Position numbers and translations under genes: made by a program
The notes under the pieces: model-generated
What the model was told of the DNA's origin: nothing
Seen by the model: only the letters and a program-made list of their open reading frames with translations
The model's database searches: none
In this document: in pieces, positions 41,002 through 49,657 of the stretch
Numbering within the stretch: position 1 is the stretch's first letter
Layout: every line of letters begins with the position of its first letter
DNA from: CAILZL01 sp050248275
GTDB taxonomy: Bacteria > Pseudomonadota > Gammaproteobacteria > Steroidobacterales > Steroidobacteraceae
DNA length: 64,000 bases
Reading direction: 5' to 3'
Assembly (NCBI GenBank): GCA_050248275.1
Contig: JBFWSR010000001.1
Span: forward strand, 248,001-312,000

Positions 41002-41036
41002 TTGGGCACAGAAGATGCTTCTGTGCCCAATTTTTT
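41002..41036 (+). terminator. Rho-independent terminator of the aldehyde dehydrogenase
   Basis: A perfect 13-bp stem (TTGGGCACAGAAG with its complement), loop ATG, then six T. It lies 35 bp after the stop codon. It is the clearest intrinsic terminator in the window. Confidence 0.93.
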
Positions 41037-41209
41037 GTGCCAGCACGCCCGATACAAATGAATAATTACCTTCAGTTCGGATCAGGATGGATCTATAGCT
41101 GAAAAATCACCGCCGGTTACTAAGCCCCTTCGCACTGTCTCGGCACAGTGTTAGCGATCAACAATATGGCGGTGATCCGGTTAGATGGCGTCTGATGTTT
41201 TTATCCCGA

Positions 41210-41623
41210 TTATTTAATGCCCGGTTCGGCACGAAACACCAGTATTTGTCGATAGTAGCGGAAATAGGCCAGCATGAGGCCGGCATTGAGGATGAAGGTA
41301 ATGAGGCCTGCAACAGCGGCGCCATACCAAGCGCTGCCGATAACAATGACATCCATGAAAGTAATAATGCATGTCACGGGAAATGCGATGAGCAATGCCA
41401 GGGGTACATAGCTATTCATCAATAACATGAGACCGGTAAGCATCTCGACGCCCTTCGCGATGCTGAACATGCCGGAATCAACCATCGCGTCATGAAGAAC
41501 GTTCGCTATCGGCACCGGAGGCAGTGGAATCTCAAAGAAGTGGAAGGTGTAATTAAGACCGTTGATCAGAAAATGGATACCAAACAACAGGCGGCAGGCG
41601 GTGACGAGATACTTTAATTTCAT
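41210..41623 (-). CDS. DoxX-like membrane protein (second)
   Basis: A 137-residue membrane protein with four helices (about residues 5-25, 52-70, 74-95 and 102-122) and a DoxX-like start (CRLLFGIHFLINGLNYTFHFFEIPLPP). Function unknown. It is the last gene of the leftward ring-cleavage operon, 133 bp after the secreted protein. The gap between its stop and the terminator at 41036 contains a nested inverted repeat (ATCACCGCC 41106-41114 with GGCGGTGAT 41168-41176, enclosing CACTGT/ACAGTG), possibly its transcript end. Confidence 0.65.
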   Translation of the reverse strand: MKLKYLVTACRLLFGIHFLINGLNYTFHFFEIPLPPVPIANVLHDAMVDSGMFSIAKGVEMLTGLMLLMNSYVPLALLIAFPVTCIITFMDVIVIGSAWYGAAVAGLITFILNAGLMLAYFRYYRQILVFRAEPGIK

Positions 41624-41756
41624 AATAATTTTCCCTTGGTCTTGGATGTATATTGTATTGGGTCAATAAACCGGGCAACTGGTTGGGTTGTCTGGAACGA
41701 AATATCTAGCACCGGCCCAAAGCCCGTGGATTCAGGTCGCACGAATTAATAAGAAA

Positions 41757-42545
41757 TTACTTTCCTTCCTGTTCCCACTGCTTTTTCAATACCTGATCCA
41801 CGTAATCATCCCAAACTGACTCATTACAGCCATAGGCATTGATCGTGGAGCCGGGCAGGGCAGGCAGCAACAAGTTGTGGCCTTTCACTGGCTTGATGAA
41901 AACGTCGGGATCTTCCATGGTTACATCAATGTCCAGTGCTTTGCCGAATTTGGGATGCTGAATCAGGCGCCAGCGTTCGGTCACCTTGGCGTTCTCGCTA
42001 CGCTGCATCATGCCGTACGGATTTTTTGGGCGTAGGTGCGTGGTTTCAATGATTAACGTATCGCCTTCCCAATGAGCAATGGAGTAACCATTAGTACTGG
42101 GAGCAAAATTCTCTGGCACGGCTTTCTGGTTGAAGAAAATCATGCGATGAACATCCATGCCTTCGAATATCAGCGTGATACGGTCGTCTGTCTGATAAAA
42201 GTCGATCAGATAATCACGGGCCGGACTGGTCATGATCCATGGCATGCCGTGCGGCACGCAATGAGTAATGGCGTCGTCATCGAAGCCACGACGATGTTCC
42301 TTGAAAAACTCCGCTGCTTCGCGTGCCTTGGATGTCAACAGGCTTAGGTCGTATTCACCAGCCTTCTCTTCGCGCTCACCGGGGCGGTGGATAAATTCGT
42401 AATCGGCGATGCGCCACATGCCAGTGAAGTCGGGATGTTTTTTGGCTGCTGCCATCGTCAGCGAAGGCAGCACAATGGCAACGCCCAGAACCAAAACCTT
42501 CATGGCCAGACCGGCCTGTTTTTTCCAACCGCTCGTTATAAACAT
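41757..42545 (-). CDS. Secreted protein of unknown function
   Basis: A 262-residue exported protein. The signal peptide runs over about residues 1-33 (GLAMKVLVLGVAIVLPSLTMAAA). The mature part has PDFTGMW at its start, a CVPHGMPWIM segment and GYSIAHWEGDTLIIETTHL. These pieces recur in a widespread group of uncharacterised exported proteins in aromatic- and steroid-degrading bacteria, as far as I recall. GGGAG precedes the ATG at 42545; the frame is open to 42632. It follows the hydratase gene in the ring-cleavage operon. A periplasmic substrate-handling role is a guess. Confidence 0.6.
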   Translation of the reverse strand: MFITSGWKKQAGLAMKVLVLGVAIVLPSLTMAAAKKHPDFTGMWRIADYEFIHRPGEREEKAGEYDLSLLTSKAREAAEFFKEHRRGFDDDAITHCVPHGMPWIMTSPARDYLIDFYQTDDRITLIFEGMDVHRMIFFNQKAVPENFAPSTNGYSIAHWEGDTLIIETTHLRPKNPYGMMQRSENAKVTERWRLIQHPKFGKALDIDVTMEDPDVFIKPVKGHNLLLPALPGSTINAYGCNESVWDDYVDQVLKKQWEQEGK

Positions 42546-42656
42546 ACATACTCCCATTCGTGAATAATCACTCATGCCTGCCCCGGCTGTACGGCTCCCG
42601 GACAGTATGGGCAGTTTGATCACGTTGCTCATCGGGAAAATCCCGATGCCGATGCT

Positions 42657-43439
42657 TTATCGGGAGAAACTCGCTCGCACGTTACCCAAACCATCGATTC
42701 GAGCCTCGAACACATCTCCCGGATTGGCAGCAACCATAGGGCCCAGTGCGCCCGACAGCACGACATCACCCGCTTTCAGAGCACGACCGGCAACTGCCAA
42801 TGTTTCAGCCAGCCAGCGCAATGCATTCAGCGGATTGCCCAAACAGGCGGCACCGGCTCCTTTGGAAACCTGTTCGCTGCCTCGCACCATGGTCATGGCG
42901 CACTGCACCAGATCAACATCAGCCAGTTTCACCGGACGGGTGCCGAGCACAAACAGGCCCGAAGAAGCATTGTCCGCCACGGTGTCGGTAATCTTGATGG
43001 ACCAGTTTTCGATGCGTGAGTCCACGATCTCAATGGCTGCCACAGCGTAATCGACCGCGTTGATCAACTCAGCGGTGGTCAGTTTTTCGCGGTTCAGGTC
43101 GCGGCCCAGCACAAAGGCAATTTCTGCTTCGCATTTTGGCTGGATCAATTTTCCCGCCGGCACCTCAGCGCCATCAGCAATATCCATATCGGCGAACAGA
43201 ATGCCGAAGTCAGGCTGACCCACACCCAGCTGAGCTTGCACGACTTTGGATGTCAGACCGATTTTTGCGCCGACGATACGTCGACCGGCCGCCAGCGCCC
43301 GCTTGGTATTGATCTCCTGGACTGCATAGGCATCGACAATGCTGGTCTCACCAATCAGGCCACGCACCGGAGCGCAGGGCTGGCCGGTTTCGGCGGCTTG
43401 CCGCAACCAGGTGGCCGCCTGTTCGATAGTATTTGTCAT
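42657..43439 (-). CDS. 2-Keto-4-pentenoate hydratase
   Basis: Adds water to 2-hydroxypenta-2,4-dienoate to give 4-hydroxy-2-oxovalerate, the first of three lower-pathway steps (MhpD/BphH/XylJ family). The 260-residue protein has VGAKIGLTSKVVQAQLGVGQPDFGILFADM, PKCEAEIAFVLGRDL with the metal-binding Glu pair, and NPLNALRWLAETLA. The ATG at 43439 gives the usual length; the frame is open to 43544. It follows the aldolase gene by 227 bp, a larger gap than elsewhere in the operon. Confidence 0.92.
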   Translation of the reverse strand: MTNTIEQAATWLRQAAETGQPCAPVRGLIGETSIVDAYAVQEINTKRALAAGRRIVGAKIGLTSKVVQAQLGVGQPDFGILFADMDIADGAEVPAGKLIQPKCEAEIAFVLGRDLNREKLTTAELINAVDYAVAAIEIVDSRIENWSIKITDTVADNASSGLFVLGTRPVKLADVDLVQCAMTMVRGSEQVSKGAGAACLGNPLNALRWLAETLAVAGRALKAGDVVLSGALGPMVAANPGDVFEARIDGLGNVRASFSR

Positions 43440-43666
43440 GGTCAAGCTTTCATCTTCTAAGCGATAACACAGGTCCATGATTAAAGACGCTGTTGAATCG
43501 GTCTCGTACGGTTGCCCATACAGACGAATTCCTGAGGTCTTCAAGCATGGCGTTTACGATGTCCATGGATTGAAGCCGAGCTCATCCAAAGACTGCGCCA
43601 GAATTATCCGGCGCGTTTTTGTTGTTTGTCTGCCAATCCATCTGGGCCGACTGGGATTCGCCGGCT

Positions 43667-44716
43667 TCAGGCTGACCGCGATGCTTTGGTTGGCGCTGCT
43701 CTCTCCTTCGCCATGGTCAATGCAGCATCCTCAATCATGTCTTCCTGACCACCGACCATGCCGCGTCGTCCCAGTTCAATCAGGATATCGCGGGCGGGAA
43801 TGCCATATTTCTTCTCCGCTCGTTTGGCAAACAACAGGAAGGAGCTATAAACCCCGGCATAGCCCAGCGTCAGCGAATCACGGTCAACACGAATCGGATG
43901 ATCCATGATCGGCGTTACCAAATCTTCGGCCACATCCTGAATTTTCGCCACGTTCACGCCAGTCTCGATGCCCATCATTGAACACACGGCAATGAACACT
44001 TCCATCGGCGTGTTGCCGGCGCCGGCGCCCAGACCGGCAGCCGCCGCGTCAATGCGGGTGGCGCCGACTTCTACTGCAGCAAGCGAATTCGCCACGCCCA
44101 TCGCCAGGTTGTGATGACCATGGAAACCCAGCTCGGTGTCGGCATTCAGTGCCTGACGCACGGCGCTCAGCTTGACCTTGATGTCATCCGGCAACATGTG
44201 CCCGGCGGAGTCAGTGATGTAAATGCAGTTGGCGCCATAGCTTTCCATCAGCTTGGCTTCCTTGACCAGCCGTTCGGCACTGGCCATATGGCTCATCATC
44301 AGGAAGCCCACGGTATCCATGTCAAGCTTGCGCGCCAGTTTGATGTGCTGCTCGGAAACGTCTGCTTCGGTGCAATGAGTCGCCACGCGAATGGTATGCA
44401 CCCCCAGATCCTTGGCCATCTTCAAATGATCGACCGTACCGATTCCTGGTATCAACAATGCCGATACCTTTGCCTGTTTCATCAGTGGAATCACCGCACC
44501 CAGGTACTCCGCATCAGTATGCGCAGGAAATCCATAGTTGACCGAAGAGCCGCCCAGACCGTCGCCATGGGTCACTTCGATCAACGGCACGCCGGCTTCA
44601 TCCAGCCCCTTGGCGATGGTGGTCATCTGTTCCAGGGTCATGAGGTGACGCTTGGGATGCATGCCATCACGCAGCGTCATGTCATGAACGACTATCTTCT
44701 TGCCTTTGAGTGTCAT
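43667..44716 (-). CDS. 4-Hydroxy-2-oxovalerate aldolase
   Basis: Class II (metal-dependent) aldolase splitting 4-hydroxy-2-oxovalerate to pyruvate and acetaldehyde (MhpE/BphI/DmpG family). The 349-residue protein begins KIVVHDMTLRDGMHPKRHLM with the catalytic Arg and metal-binding Asp, has ATHCTEADVSEQHIKLARKL, and the metal-binding GFHGHHNLAMGVANS. It starts 10 bp after the acetaldehyde dehydrogenase stop; the two form a channeling complex in known systems. The C-terminal tail is Lys/Ala-rich as usual. Confidence 0.95.
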   Translation of the reverse strand: MTLKGKKIVVHDMTLRDGMHPKRHLMTLEQMTTIAKGLDEAGVPLIEVTHGDGLGGSSVNYGFPAHTDAEYLGAVIPLMKQAKVSALLIPGIGTVDHLKMAKDLGVHTIRVATHCTEADVSEQHIKLARKLDMDTVGFLMMSHMASAERLVKEAKLMESYGANCIYITDSAGHMLPDDIKVKLSAVRQALNADTELGFHGHHNLAMGVANSLAAVEVGATRIDAAAAGLGAGAGNTPMEVFIAVCSMMGIETGVNVAKIQDVAEDLVTPIMDHPIRVDRDSLTLGYAGVYSSFLLFAKRAEKKYGIPARDILIELGRRGMVGGQEDMIEDAALTMAKERAAPTKASRSA

Positions 44717-44726
44717 GATGATTTCC

Positions 44727-45647
44727 TCAAGCTGTCGCCGCAGTGGAATCGAGTTTGATTTTGCCAGAGAGGATTTCCTCGGCGAACATTTCTGCAGTGC
44801 GTGCCGCGGCTGCCGTCATGATATCCAGATTGCCGGAATACTTGGGCAGGAAGTCGCCCAGTCCTGATACTTCCAGAAACACCGACACCCGGTTGCCATC
44901 GAAGACCGGCCCATTCACCAGCTTGTAGCCAGGCACGTATTTCTGCACTTCCTTGATCATGTCATGGACGGAAGCGGTAATGGCCTCGCGCTGCGGCTCG
45001 GATTCCGTCAGGCAGTGAATGGTGTCACGCATGATCAACGGCGGCTCGGCGGGATTGATGATGATGATGGCCTTGCCCTCTTTGGCGCCACCCACTTTTT
45101 CAATCGCCCCCGCAGTAGTGCGGGTAAATTCATCGATATTCTTGCGTGTTCCCGGACCGGCGCTCTTGCTGGACACGGTCGCCACGATTTCACCGTACTT
45201 GACCGGCTGAATGCGGGAGATGGCCGCCACCATCGGGATGGTGGCCTGACCACCGCAGGTCACCATGTTAACGTTCATTTCCTGCTTGCCGAGATGTTGT
45301 TTGAGATTCACCGGAGGCACGCAGTAAGGACCGATCGCCGCCGGAGTGAGGTCAATCATCATCACGCCCAGCTCGTTGAGCTTGCGACTGTTCTCGGCAT
45401 GCACATAGGCAGAGGTGGCGTCGAAGGCAATTTGCACGCCATCGGCTTTGACATGAGGCAGCAAGCCATCCACACCCTGGTCAGTCGTCTTCAAGCCCAT
45501 GCTGGCGGCCCGCTTGAGACCTTCCGAGGTGGGATCGATGCCCACCATCCAGACAGGATCCAGAACCGGACTGCGCTTGAGCTTGTAGAGTAGATCGGTA
45601 CCAATGTTGCCGGGGCCGATCAGAGCACATTTGATTTTTCGACTCAT
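44727..45647 (-). CDS. Acetaldehyde dehydrogenase (acylating)
   Basis: Converts acetaldehyde and CoA to acetyl-CoA (MhpF/BphJ/DmpF family). The 306-residue protein has KCALIGPGNIGTDLLYKL for NAD binding, the catalytic Cys131 in NMVTCGGQATIPM, SKSAGPGTRKNIDEFT and NPAEPPLIMRDT. The ATG at 45647 sits behind AGAGAG; the frame is open to 45683. It is the upstream partner of the aldolase. Confidence 0.95.
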   Translation of the reverse strand: MSRKIKCALIGPGNIGTDLLYKLKRSPVLDPVWMVGIDPTSEGLKRAASMGLKTTDQGVDGLLPHVKADGVQIAFDATSAYVHAENSRKLNELGVMMIDLTPAAIGPYCVPPVNLKQHLGKQEMNVNMVTCGGQATIPMVAAISRIQPVKYGEIVATVSSKSAGPGTRKNIDEFTRTTAGAIEKVGGAKEGKAIIIINPAEPPLIMRDTIHCLTESEPQREAITASVHDMIKEVQKYVPGYKLVNGPVFDGNRVSVFLEVSGLGDFLPKYSGNLDIMTAAAARTAEMFAEEILSGKIKLDSTAATA

Positions 45648-45888
45648 ACTGTTCTCTCTACGGAAATTCAAAATAGGGATCAAGTCGCGAAATGATGGCT
45701 GTCACAGTACAGGGATCGATCAACTCTCCGTTAATGAACCTGTACGCTTCTTCATCGTCCCTGGTGAAAATTGATCGGCCCTGAATCATTAAATGCAAAA
45801 GAACTGCAAGAGATGGCGTTCACTCCAACCAGAAACTCCTGCTGTTCGAGTTGAATGTTTCCATCTACCTGCGCCCATCTTGCCCACA

Positions 45889-45948
45889 CTGATTGCAGTA
45901 CGCTCGAAACAGAGCATATGGCACCATGCTTATGCGAACTGCAATCAG
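45889..45948. repeat. Long inverted repeat after the C-C hydrolase gene
   Basis: CTGATTGCAGT (45889-45899) and ACTGCAATCAG (45938-45948) pair perfectly; after one A-A mismatch CGC/GCG continue the stem. Within the loop AGCAT and ATGCT can pair again. It lies 14 bp after the hydrolase stop, without a U tract. It may be a 3'-end stabiliser or a partial terminator separating two parts of the operon. No gene was seen in 45648-45962. Confidence 0.6.
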
Positions 45949-45962
45949 GAAGCTGAGTACAA

Positions 45963-46787
45963 CTAGTTGTCAGAGAGGAACCCCATGCATACTCGGGTGA
46001 ACACCTGCGGATGTTCCAGCATGGCCCAGTGACCGCACTTCGGCAGAATGTAACCGTGTGAATTTTCCAACAGGTCCAGGAATTTATATGCTGTGGGTAC
46101 CTGCACTACCTTGTCATTCTTGCCGTGGAACACCAGTGTGCGGGTCTTGACCTTGGCCACGTCGGCCTCGTCGTACCACAATCCACCATGGTTCTTGACC
46201 CATGCCTGAATAGCCGCAGTAGCGCGGCGGATATCGTCTTTCAAGGTCAGTTCATGACGATATTTCACGAACTCTTCCGAGACCTTGAATCCCGGATAAG
46301 CCAGCGCGGTTGAAATGCCACGCATGCCTTCGAGAGTGAAGTCATAGTGCACCAGACGGGCGATCTCTGGAGACAAAGCCGTGGTCAGACCAGCACTACC
46401 CATCAATACCATGTTACGCACCAGCGCTGGCTCCTTGATCGCCACTCCCAGAGCGGTGGCGCCGCCCATGGAGTTGCCGATCAGGTTCACACCGCCTTTA
46501 TCCAGCCCGAGCGCCTTGATGAAATCAATCAGTTGCTGACTACGGGCATCCATCGAGTATTCGAAATGGGCCGGATCCGGCGCTTCGGAAAAGCCGAAAC
46601 CGACCATGTCATAGGCATAGACATGGAACTGACTGGCAAAGGTCGGAAAACAATCCTTCCAGTTACCGTAACTGTCTGCACCGGGACCACCGCCGTGAAT
46701 GAGGATCAGCGGCGCACCACTGCCCGCTTCGCGATAATGCGTTTTGAATACTCCGGTCTGTACATATTTTCGCTCTAGCTGCTGCAT
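45963..46787 (-). CDS. Meta-cleavage product (C-C bond) hydrolase
   Basis: Alpha/beta hydrolase cleaving a vinylogous 1,5-diketone from extradiol ring opening (BphD/MhpC/HsaD/CarC family). The 274-residue protein has the family N-terminal ILIHGGGPGADSYGNW (about 28-43), nucleophile Ser106 in GNSMGGA, an acidic residue in FHGKNDKVVQV and the His in KCGHWAMLEHP. The active site is typical. It lies 134 bp after the LigB-type gene. A carbon-carbon hydrolase implies that the ring-cleavage product carries a ketone side chain or second ring. Confidence 0.92.
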   Translation of the reverse strand: MQQLERKYVQTGVFKTHYREAGSGAPLILIHGGGPGADSYGNWKDCFPTFASQFHVYAYDMVGFGFSEAPDPAHFEYSMDARSQQLIDFIKALGLDKGGVNLIGNSMGGATALGVAIKEPALVRNMVLMGSAGLTTALSPEIARLVHYDFTLEGMRGISTALAYPGFKVSEEFVKYRHELTLKDDIRRATAAIQAWVKNHGGLWYDEADVAKVKTRTLVFHGKNDKVVQVPTAYKFLDLLENSHGYILPKCGHWAMLEHPQVFTRVCMGFLSDN

Positions 46788-46920
46788 ATAAACCTTTTCG
46801 TCGTACTCAATATATTTTTCAAGAACCCGTTTGTGTGGTTTTCTTCTGTATTCCAGAAAGCAATGCGCCCATCAAGGCGCATTGCTTTGATCCTGACTAG
46901 CTCGGGTTGTCTGATGGCCG

Positions 46921-47733
46921 TCAAACTGCCATTTGCAAACCGGACATACCCGTAAACCATTGTGGGATGGCTTCGTAGTAAAGCTTATGACCTGGCTTGC
47001 CGTGAACAGCGCCAGCCATCACCATCCAGTTGATGATTTCCATGCCGCCGTTACCCAGATTCCTGAGCACTTCCGCCGTGCTGAGCTTGGAGATTTCCTC
47101 CGCCTTGCCGCTGGCGAAAAGATCAAAGATACGCTGGTCATAATCGAAATTCACGGTTCCCTGTCCCTCCACCGCGACCCAGTGCGACAGACCGCCAGTG
47201 CCGATCACCACCACTTTTTCGTAAGCAGGACGCACATTTTCGATGTATTCACCCAAACGTTTGCCCAAGGCATAGCAACGAGCCGGCGTCGGCGGCTGAC
47301 CCATCAAAGTATTGGTCAGCAACGGCACCAGTTTCATACGTGAGCCCGGAGGGGCGACGATGAATGATGGCGTGGCTATGCCGTGACAGGCACGGTATTC
47401 GCGGATGATGGCTACGTCGAAACCATTGGAATTGACGTAATCCGCCAACCCGGCAGCAAATCCCGGGTCGGCCTTGAAAGGCACCGGCGGTAAACCCATG
47501 TCACCTGCCGATGCATATTCCTCCACCATGGGAATTGCAAAGGGGATTTCGTGGGCCAGATCCAGATTGATGAAATGGTCGTTACCGATGAGCACCACAA
47601 TATCCGGGTCCAGCTCAGCCACCCGCTTGCGAATCTCCAACATGCCGGCCAGTACCCGGTCCGCTTTGTCTTCGACGCCTTCACGATTCATCAGTACGTG
47701 GGATGTACCAAAGGCACCTACAATCTTTCCCAT
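46921..47733 (-). CDS. Class III extradiol ring-cleavage dioxygenase, LigB-type catalytic subunit (pair 2)
   Basis: Fe(II) extradiol dioxygenase. From the ATG at 47733 the 270-residue protein has metal ligands His12 (FGTSHVLMN), His53 (IGNDHFINL) and Glu232 (NGGMEIINW), and the base His184 (GTGGLSHW). AGGAG lies 8 bp before this ATG but only 2 bp before the one at 47739, so I prefer 47733. GKIVGAFGTSHV is a usual opening. It follows the LigA-type gene directly, and stands between a ring hydroxylase and a C-C hydrolase. It differs clearly from pair 1 at 9.7 kb and is likely the main ring-cleavage enzyme. Confidence 0.93.
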   Translation of the reverse strand: MGKIVGAFGTSHVLMNREGVEDKADRVLAGMLEIRKRVAELDPDIVVLIGNDHFINLDLAHEIPFAIPMVEEYASAGDMGLPPVPFKADPGFAAGLADYVNSNGFDVAIIREYRACHGIATPSFIVAPPGSRMKLVPLLTNTLMGQPPTPARCYALGKRLGEYIENVRPAYEKVVVIGTGGLSHWVAVEGQGTVNFDYDQRIFDLFASGKAEEISKLSTAEVLRNLGNGGMEIINWMVMAGAVHGKPGHKLYYEAIPQWFTGMSGLQMAV

Positions 47734-47735
47734 GG

Positions 47736-48023
47736 TCATGGCTCCTGTATGCGCTGCAAAAGTTCAGGACTGATGGTCAGGGTTTTCCTGGCTTTCTCAT
47801 CCCAGGGAATCATGTACACCATGGCAAACACCGGATGAACCCCGATTTTCCGCAGATCTGGCGAATTGGGTTTGCGGAAAACGGCTTTTTCCTCCTCGGT
47901 CAGCCGGTATTCGGCGTATACAGATTCCGGGTCCTGCATCAGGCGGCCCATCTGCGCAGGATTCCTGAACGCGTCCTGGATCATTTTGTTCAGATGGTAG
48001 GCTTTCCAATGAGTAGTAGGCAT
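47736..48023 (-). CDS. LigA-type small subunit of extradiol dioxygenase (pair 2)
   Basis: A 95-residue helical protein (MPTTHWKAYHLNKMIQDAF...) of the LigA type, with ESVYAEYRLTEEEKAVF and a central helix ending PDLRKIGVHPVFAMVYMIPWDEKA. It provides the lid of the dioxygenase active site. The start at 48023 falls 5 bp after the monooxygenase stop, and its end abuts the LigB-type start, so translation is coupled. The longer frame to 48050 would overlap the monooxygenase. Confidence 0.85.
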   Translation of the reverse strand: MPTTHWKAYHLNKMIQDAFRNPAQMGRLMQDPESVYAEYRLTEEEKAVFRKPNSPDLRKIGVHPVFAMVYMIPWDEKARKTLTISPELLQRIQEP

Positions 48024-48027
48024 TGCC

Positions 48028-49224
48028 TCAGCCTCCGAGATAGTGGCCACCGGCGATGACGCTGTTGCTGTCCGGATCCATCACGATATGACGGGTACCC
48101 GCCTGTACATCGCGCAGGTACATCTGCAACAGGTTGCTGTTGAGCATGCCACGCGCGCCCGTGGCCTTGAACAGATAATGGACCGATTCTTCCGCCAGTT
48201 GCCCCACGTAAGTTGCATGGTATGAATAATGCGGATTCTGTTCGGTGGTCACGTCAATGCCGGCGTCGATCATGCGGCGCATTTCGGCAAAATCGGCATC
48301 AATCAAAGCCTTGGCGCAGGCCACCTTCACATCGGCGACGCCAACGCGATGTCCCATCCATGGGTTCTTGGTCACCAACTCGTTGGAGTTGAAGTGCGAG
48401 GTACGACCACGCATCTGCTCGCGGAACACTTCGAGCGCGCCGACTGCCATACCCAGGTTGACCGAGGCCACCGCATAGCGGAACACCTGATCAAACGGAT
48501 ATTTGAAATTTGCCGGCAAGTGAGCTGGCTTGGGTGGCGGCAACTGGCCACGTGCGGGTACGAAGGTATGAGCGCGGTATTCAGGAACAAATACTTCGCC
48601 ATTAAGCACGATGTCCTTACTGCCGCTGCCAGCCAGACCGAACACCTTCCAGCTATCGTGGTCAATGGTGTAGTCCGTACGTGGAACCATGAAGGCCTTC
48701 CATTCCGGGAACTCATAGCCGACATCGACCATGCCGCCCAACAGTGCCCACTGGCAATGGTCGGAACCGCTGGAATAGTGCCAACGGCCGGCCAGCTTGA
48801 AGCCGCCATCCACCTTGGTGACCTTACCGAACGGGACATATGAAGACGACAGCCGGACTTCAGGATCTTTGCCCCAAACATCTTCGGAGCAGCGAGGATC
48901 CATGTATTCCAGTTCCAGGTTATGCACAGCGATCACCATCAGGACCCAACCGCTGGATGGACATCCCGAGGCGATGGTATGAAGCACCTTGAACAAGGTG
49001 GTGGGAGCCATTTCGTAGCCGCCATACCGCTTTGCTTGCAGGATCTTGAAAAAACCTGCCTTGTTGAATTCTTCAATTGTTACGGCTGGCACCATGCGCT
49101 GCGCCTGACAGTCCTCTGCCCGGGCGCGCAGGGCAGGAACCAAAGCCTGAGCACGCGCCAGAAGCTCGGCTTCAGAAGGAATGGACCCCGCTGCATCTTT
49201 TTTCAAAATTGCTTCTTTTGACAT
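48028..49224 (-). CDS. Flavin-dependent monooxygenase, HsaA/HpaB-like oxygenase component
   Basis: Class D flavin monooxygenase with an acyl-CoA dehydrogenase fold. It uses reduced flavin from a separate reductase to ortho-hydroxylate a phenol. The 398-residue protein has PAVTIEEFNKAGFFKILQAKRYGGYEM, ASGCPSSGWVLMVIAVHN, FKLAGRWHYSSGSDHCQWALLGG and FGLAGSGSKDIVLNGEVFVPEYRA. The end region carries GARGMLNSNLLQMYLRDVQAGTRHIVMDP. This pattern fits HsaA of cholesterol breakdown and related enzymes. GGAAGA precedes the ATG. It opens the ring-cleavage operon; its reductase is probably the gene at 12.5 kb. Confidence 0.9.
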   Translation of the reverse strand: MSKEAILKKDAAGSIPSEAELLARAQALVPALRARAEDCQAQRMVPAVTIEEFNKAGFFKILQAKRYGGYEMAPTTLFKVLHTIASGCPSSGWVLMVIAVHNLELEYMDPRCSEDVWGKDPEVRLSSSYVPFGKVTKVDGGFKLAGRWHYSSGSDHCQWALLGGMVDVGYEFPEWKAFMVPRTDYTIDHDSWKVFGLAGSGSKDIVLNGEVFVPEYRAHTFVPARGQLPPPKPAHLPANFKYPFDQVFRYAVASVNLGMAVGALEVFREQMRGRTSHFNSNELVTKNPWMGHRVGVADVKVACAKALIDADFAEMRRMIDAGIDVTTEQNPHYSYHATYVGQLAEESVHYLFKATGARGMLNSNLLQMYLRDVQAGTRHIVMDPDSNSVIAGGHYLGG

Positions 49225-49657
49225 ACTGCTATCTTCCTAATTTTCTGTTACGGATATCTTTGCTCGTGTCCAAGTAGATGTGGGATAGACCCAACTTTAC
49301 TTGTTTCTGAGATGCATTATTCCCCATGTAAAAAACCGCACACCAACACAAAGTTTCAATGCGAGGTATCAAAATTACTGCACCCTTTCACTGCGCACCT
49401 CCCTGCCTGTACTTCCATCAACTGGAAAATCTAATGGCTAGCGGCGAATATCAGAGAAATACCAAGGTACTTTGGCAATTATCCCAACATGATACGCGAT
49501 TGCCATTGGTAATTCGCTGCCCGCACGAGCGGCTGGCCCGGCTGAGTCGCTCTTCATTTTCAACTGTTTGATGAAACTATGGACGCACCTTCTGACTGCA
49601 AAGACAGCTTTTTGCGGATGGTCCTGTTTTAGTGCAATGAAACAAGCATGGACCCAG
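49225..49657. other. Promoter region of the ring-cleavage operon
   Basis: About 430 bp between the uvrD stop and the monooxygenase start, both leftward. It marks the right edge of the catabolic island. Open frames here are short and without motifs. I see no clear -24/-12 site, palindrome of the AcoR type, integrase or tRNA that would mark an insertion boundary. Confidence 0.4.

Noticed and set aside
43595..43628. GCGCC-N10-GGCGC hairpin followed by GTTTTTGTTG on the + strand
   Set aside because: No rightward gene ends there; both neighbouring genes run leftward, so it is probably chance or part of the operon gap.
9723..49224. Search for integrase, transposase, tRNA or attachment repeats bordering the island
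   Set aside because: None seen at either edge by eye, so transfer by a mobile element is not supported by the sequence in hand.
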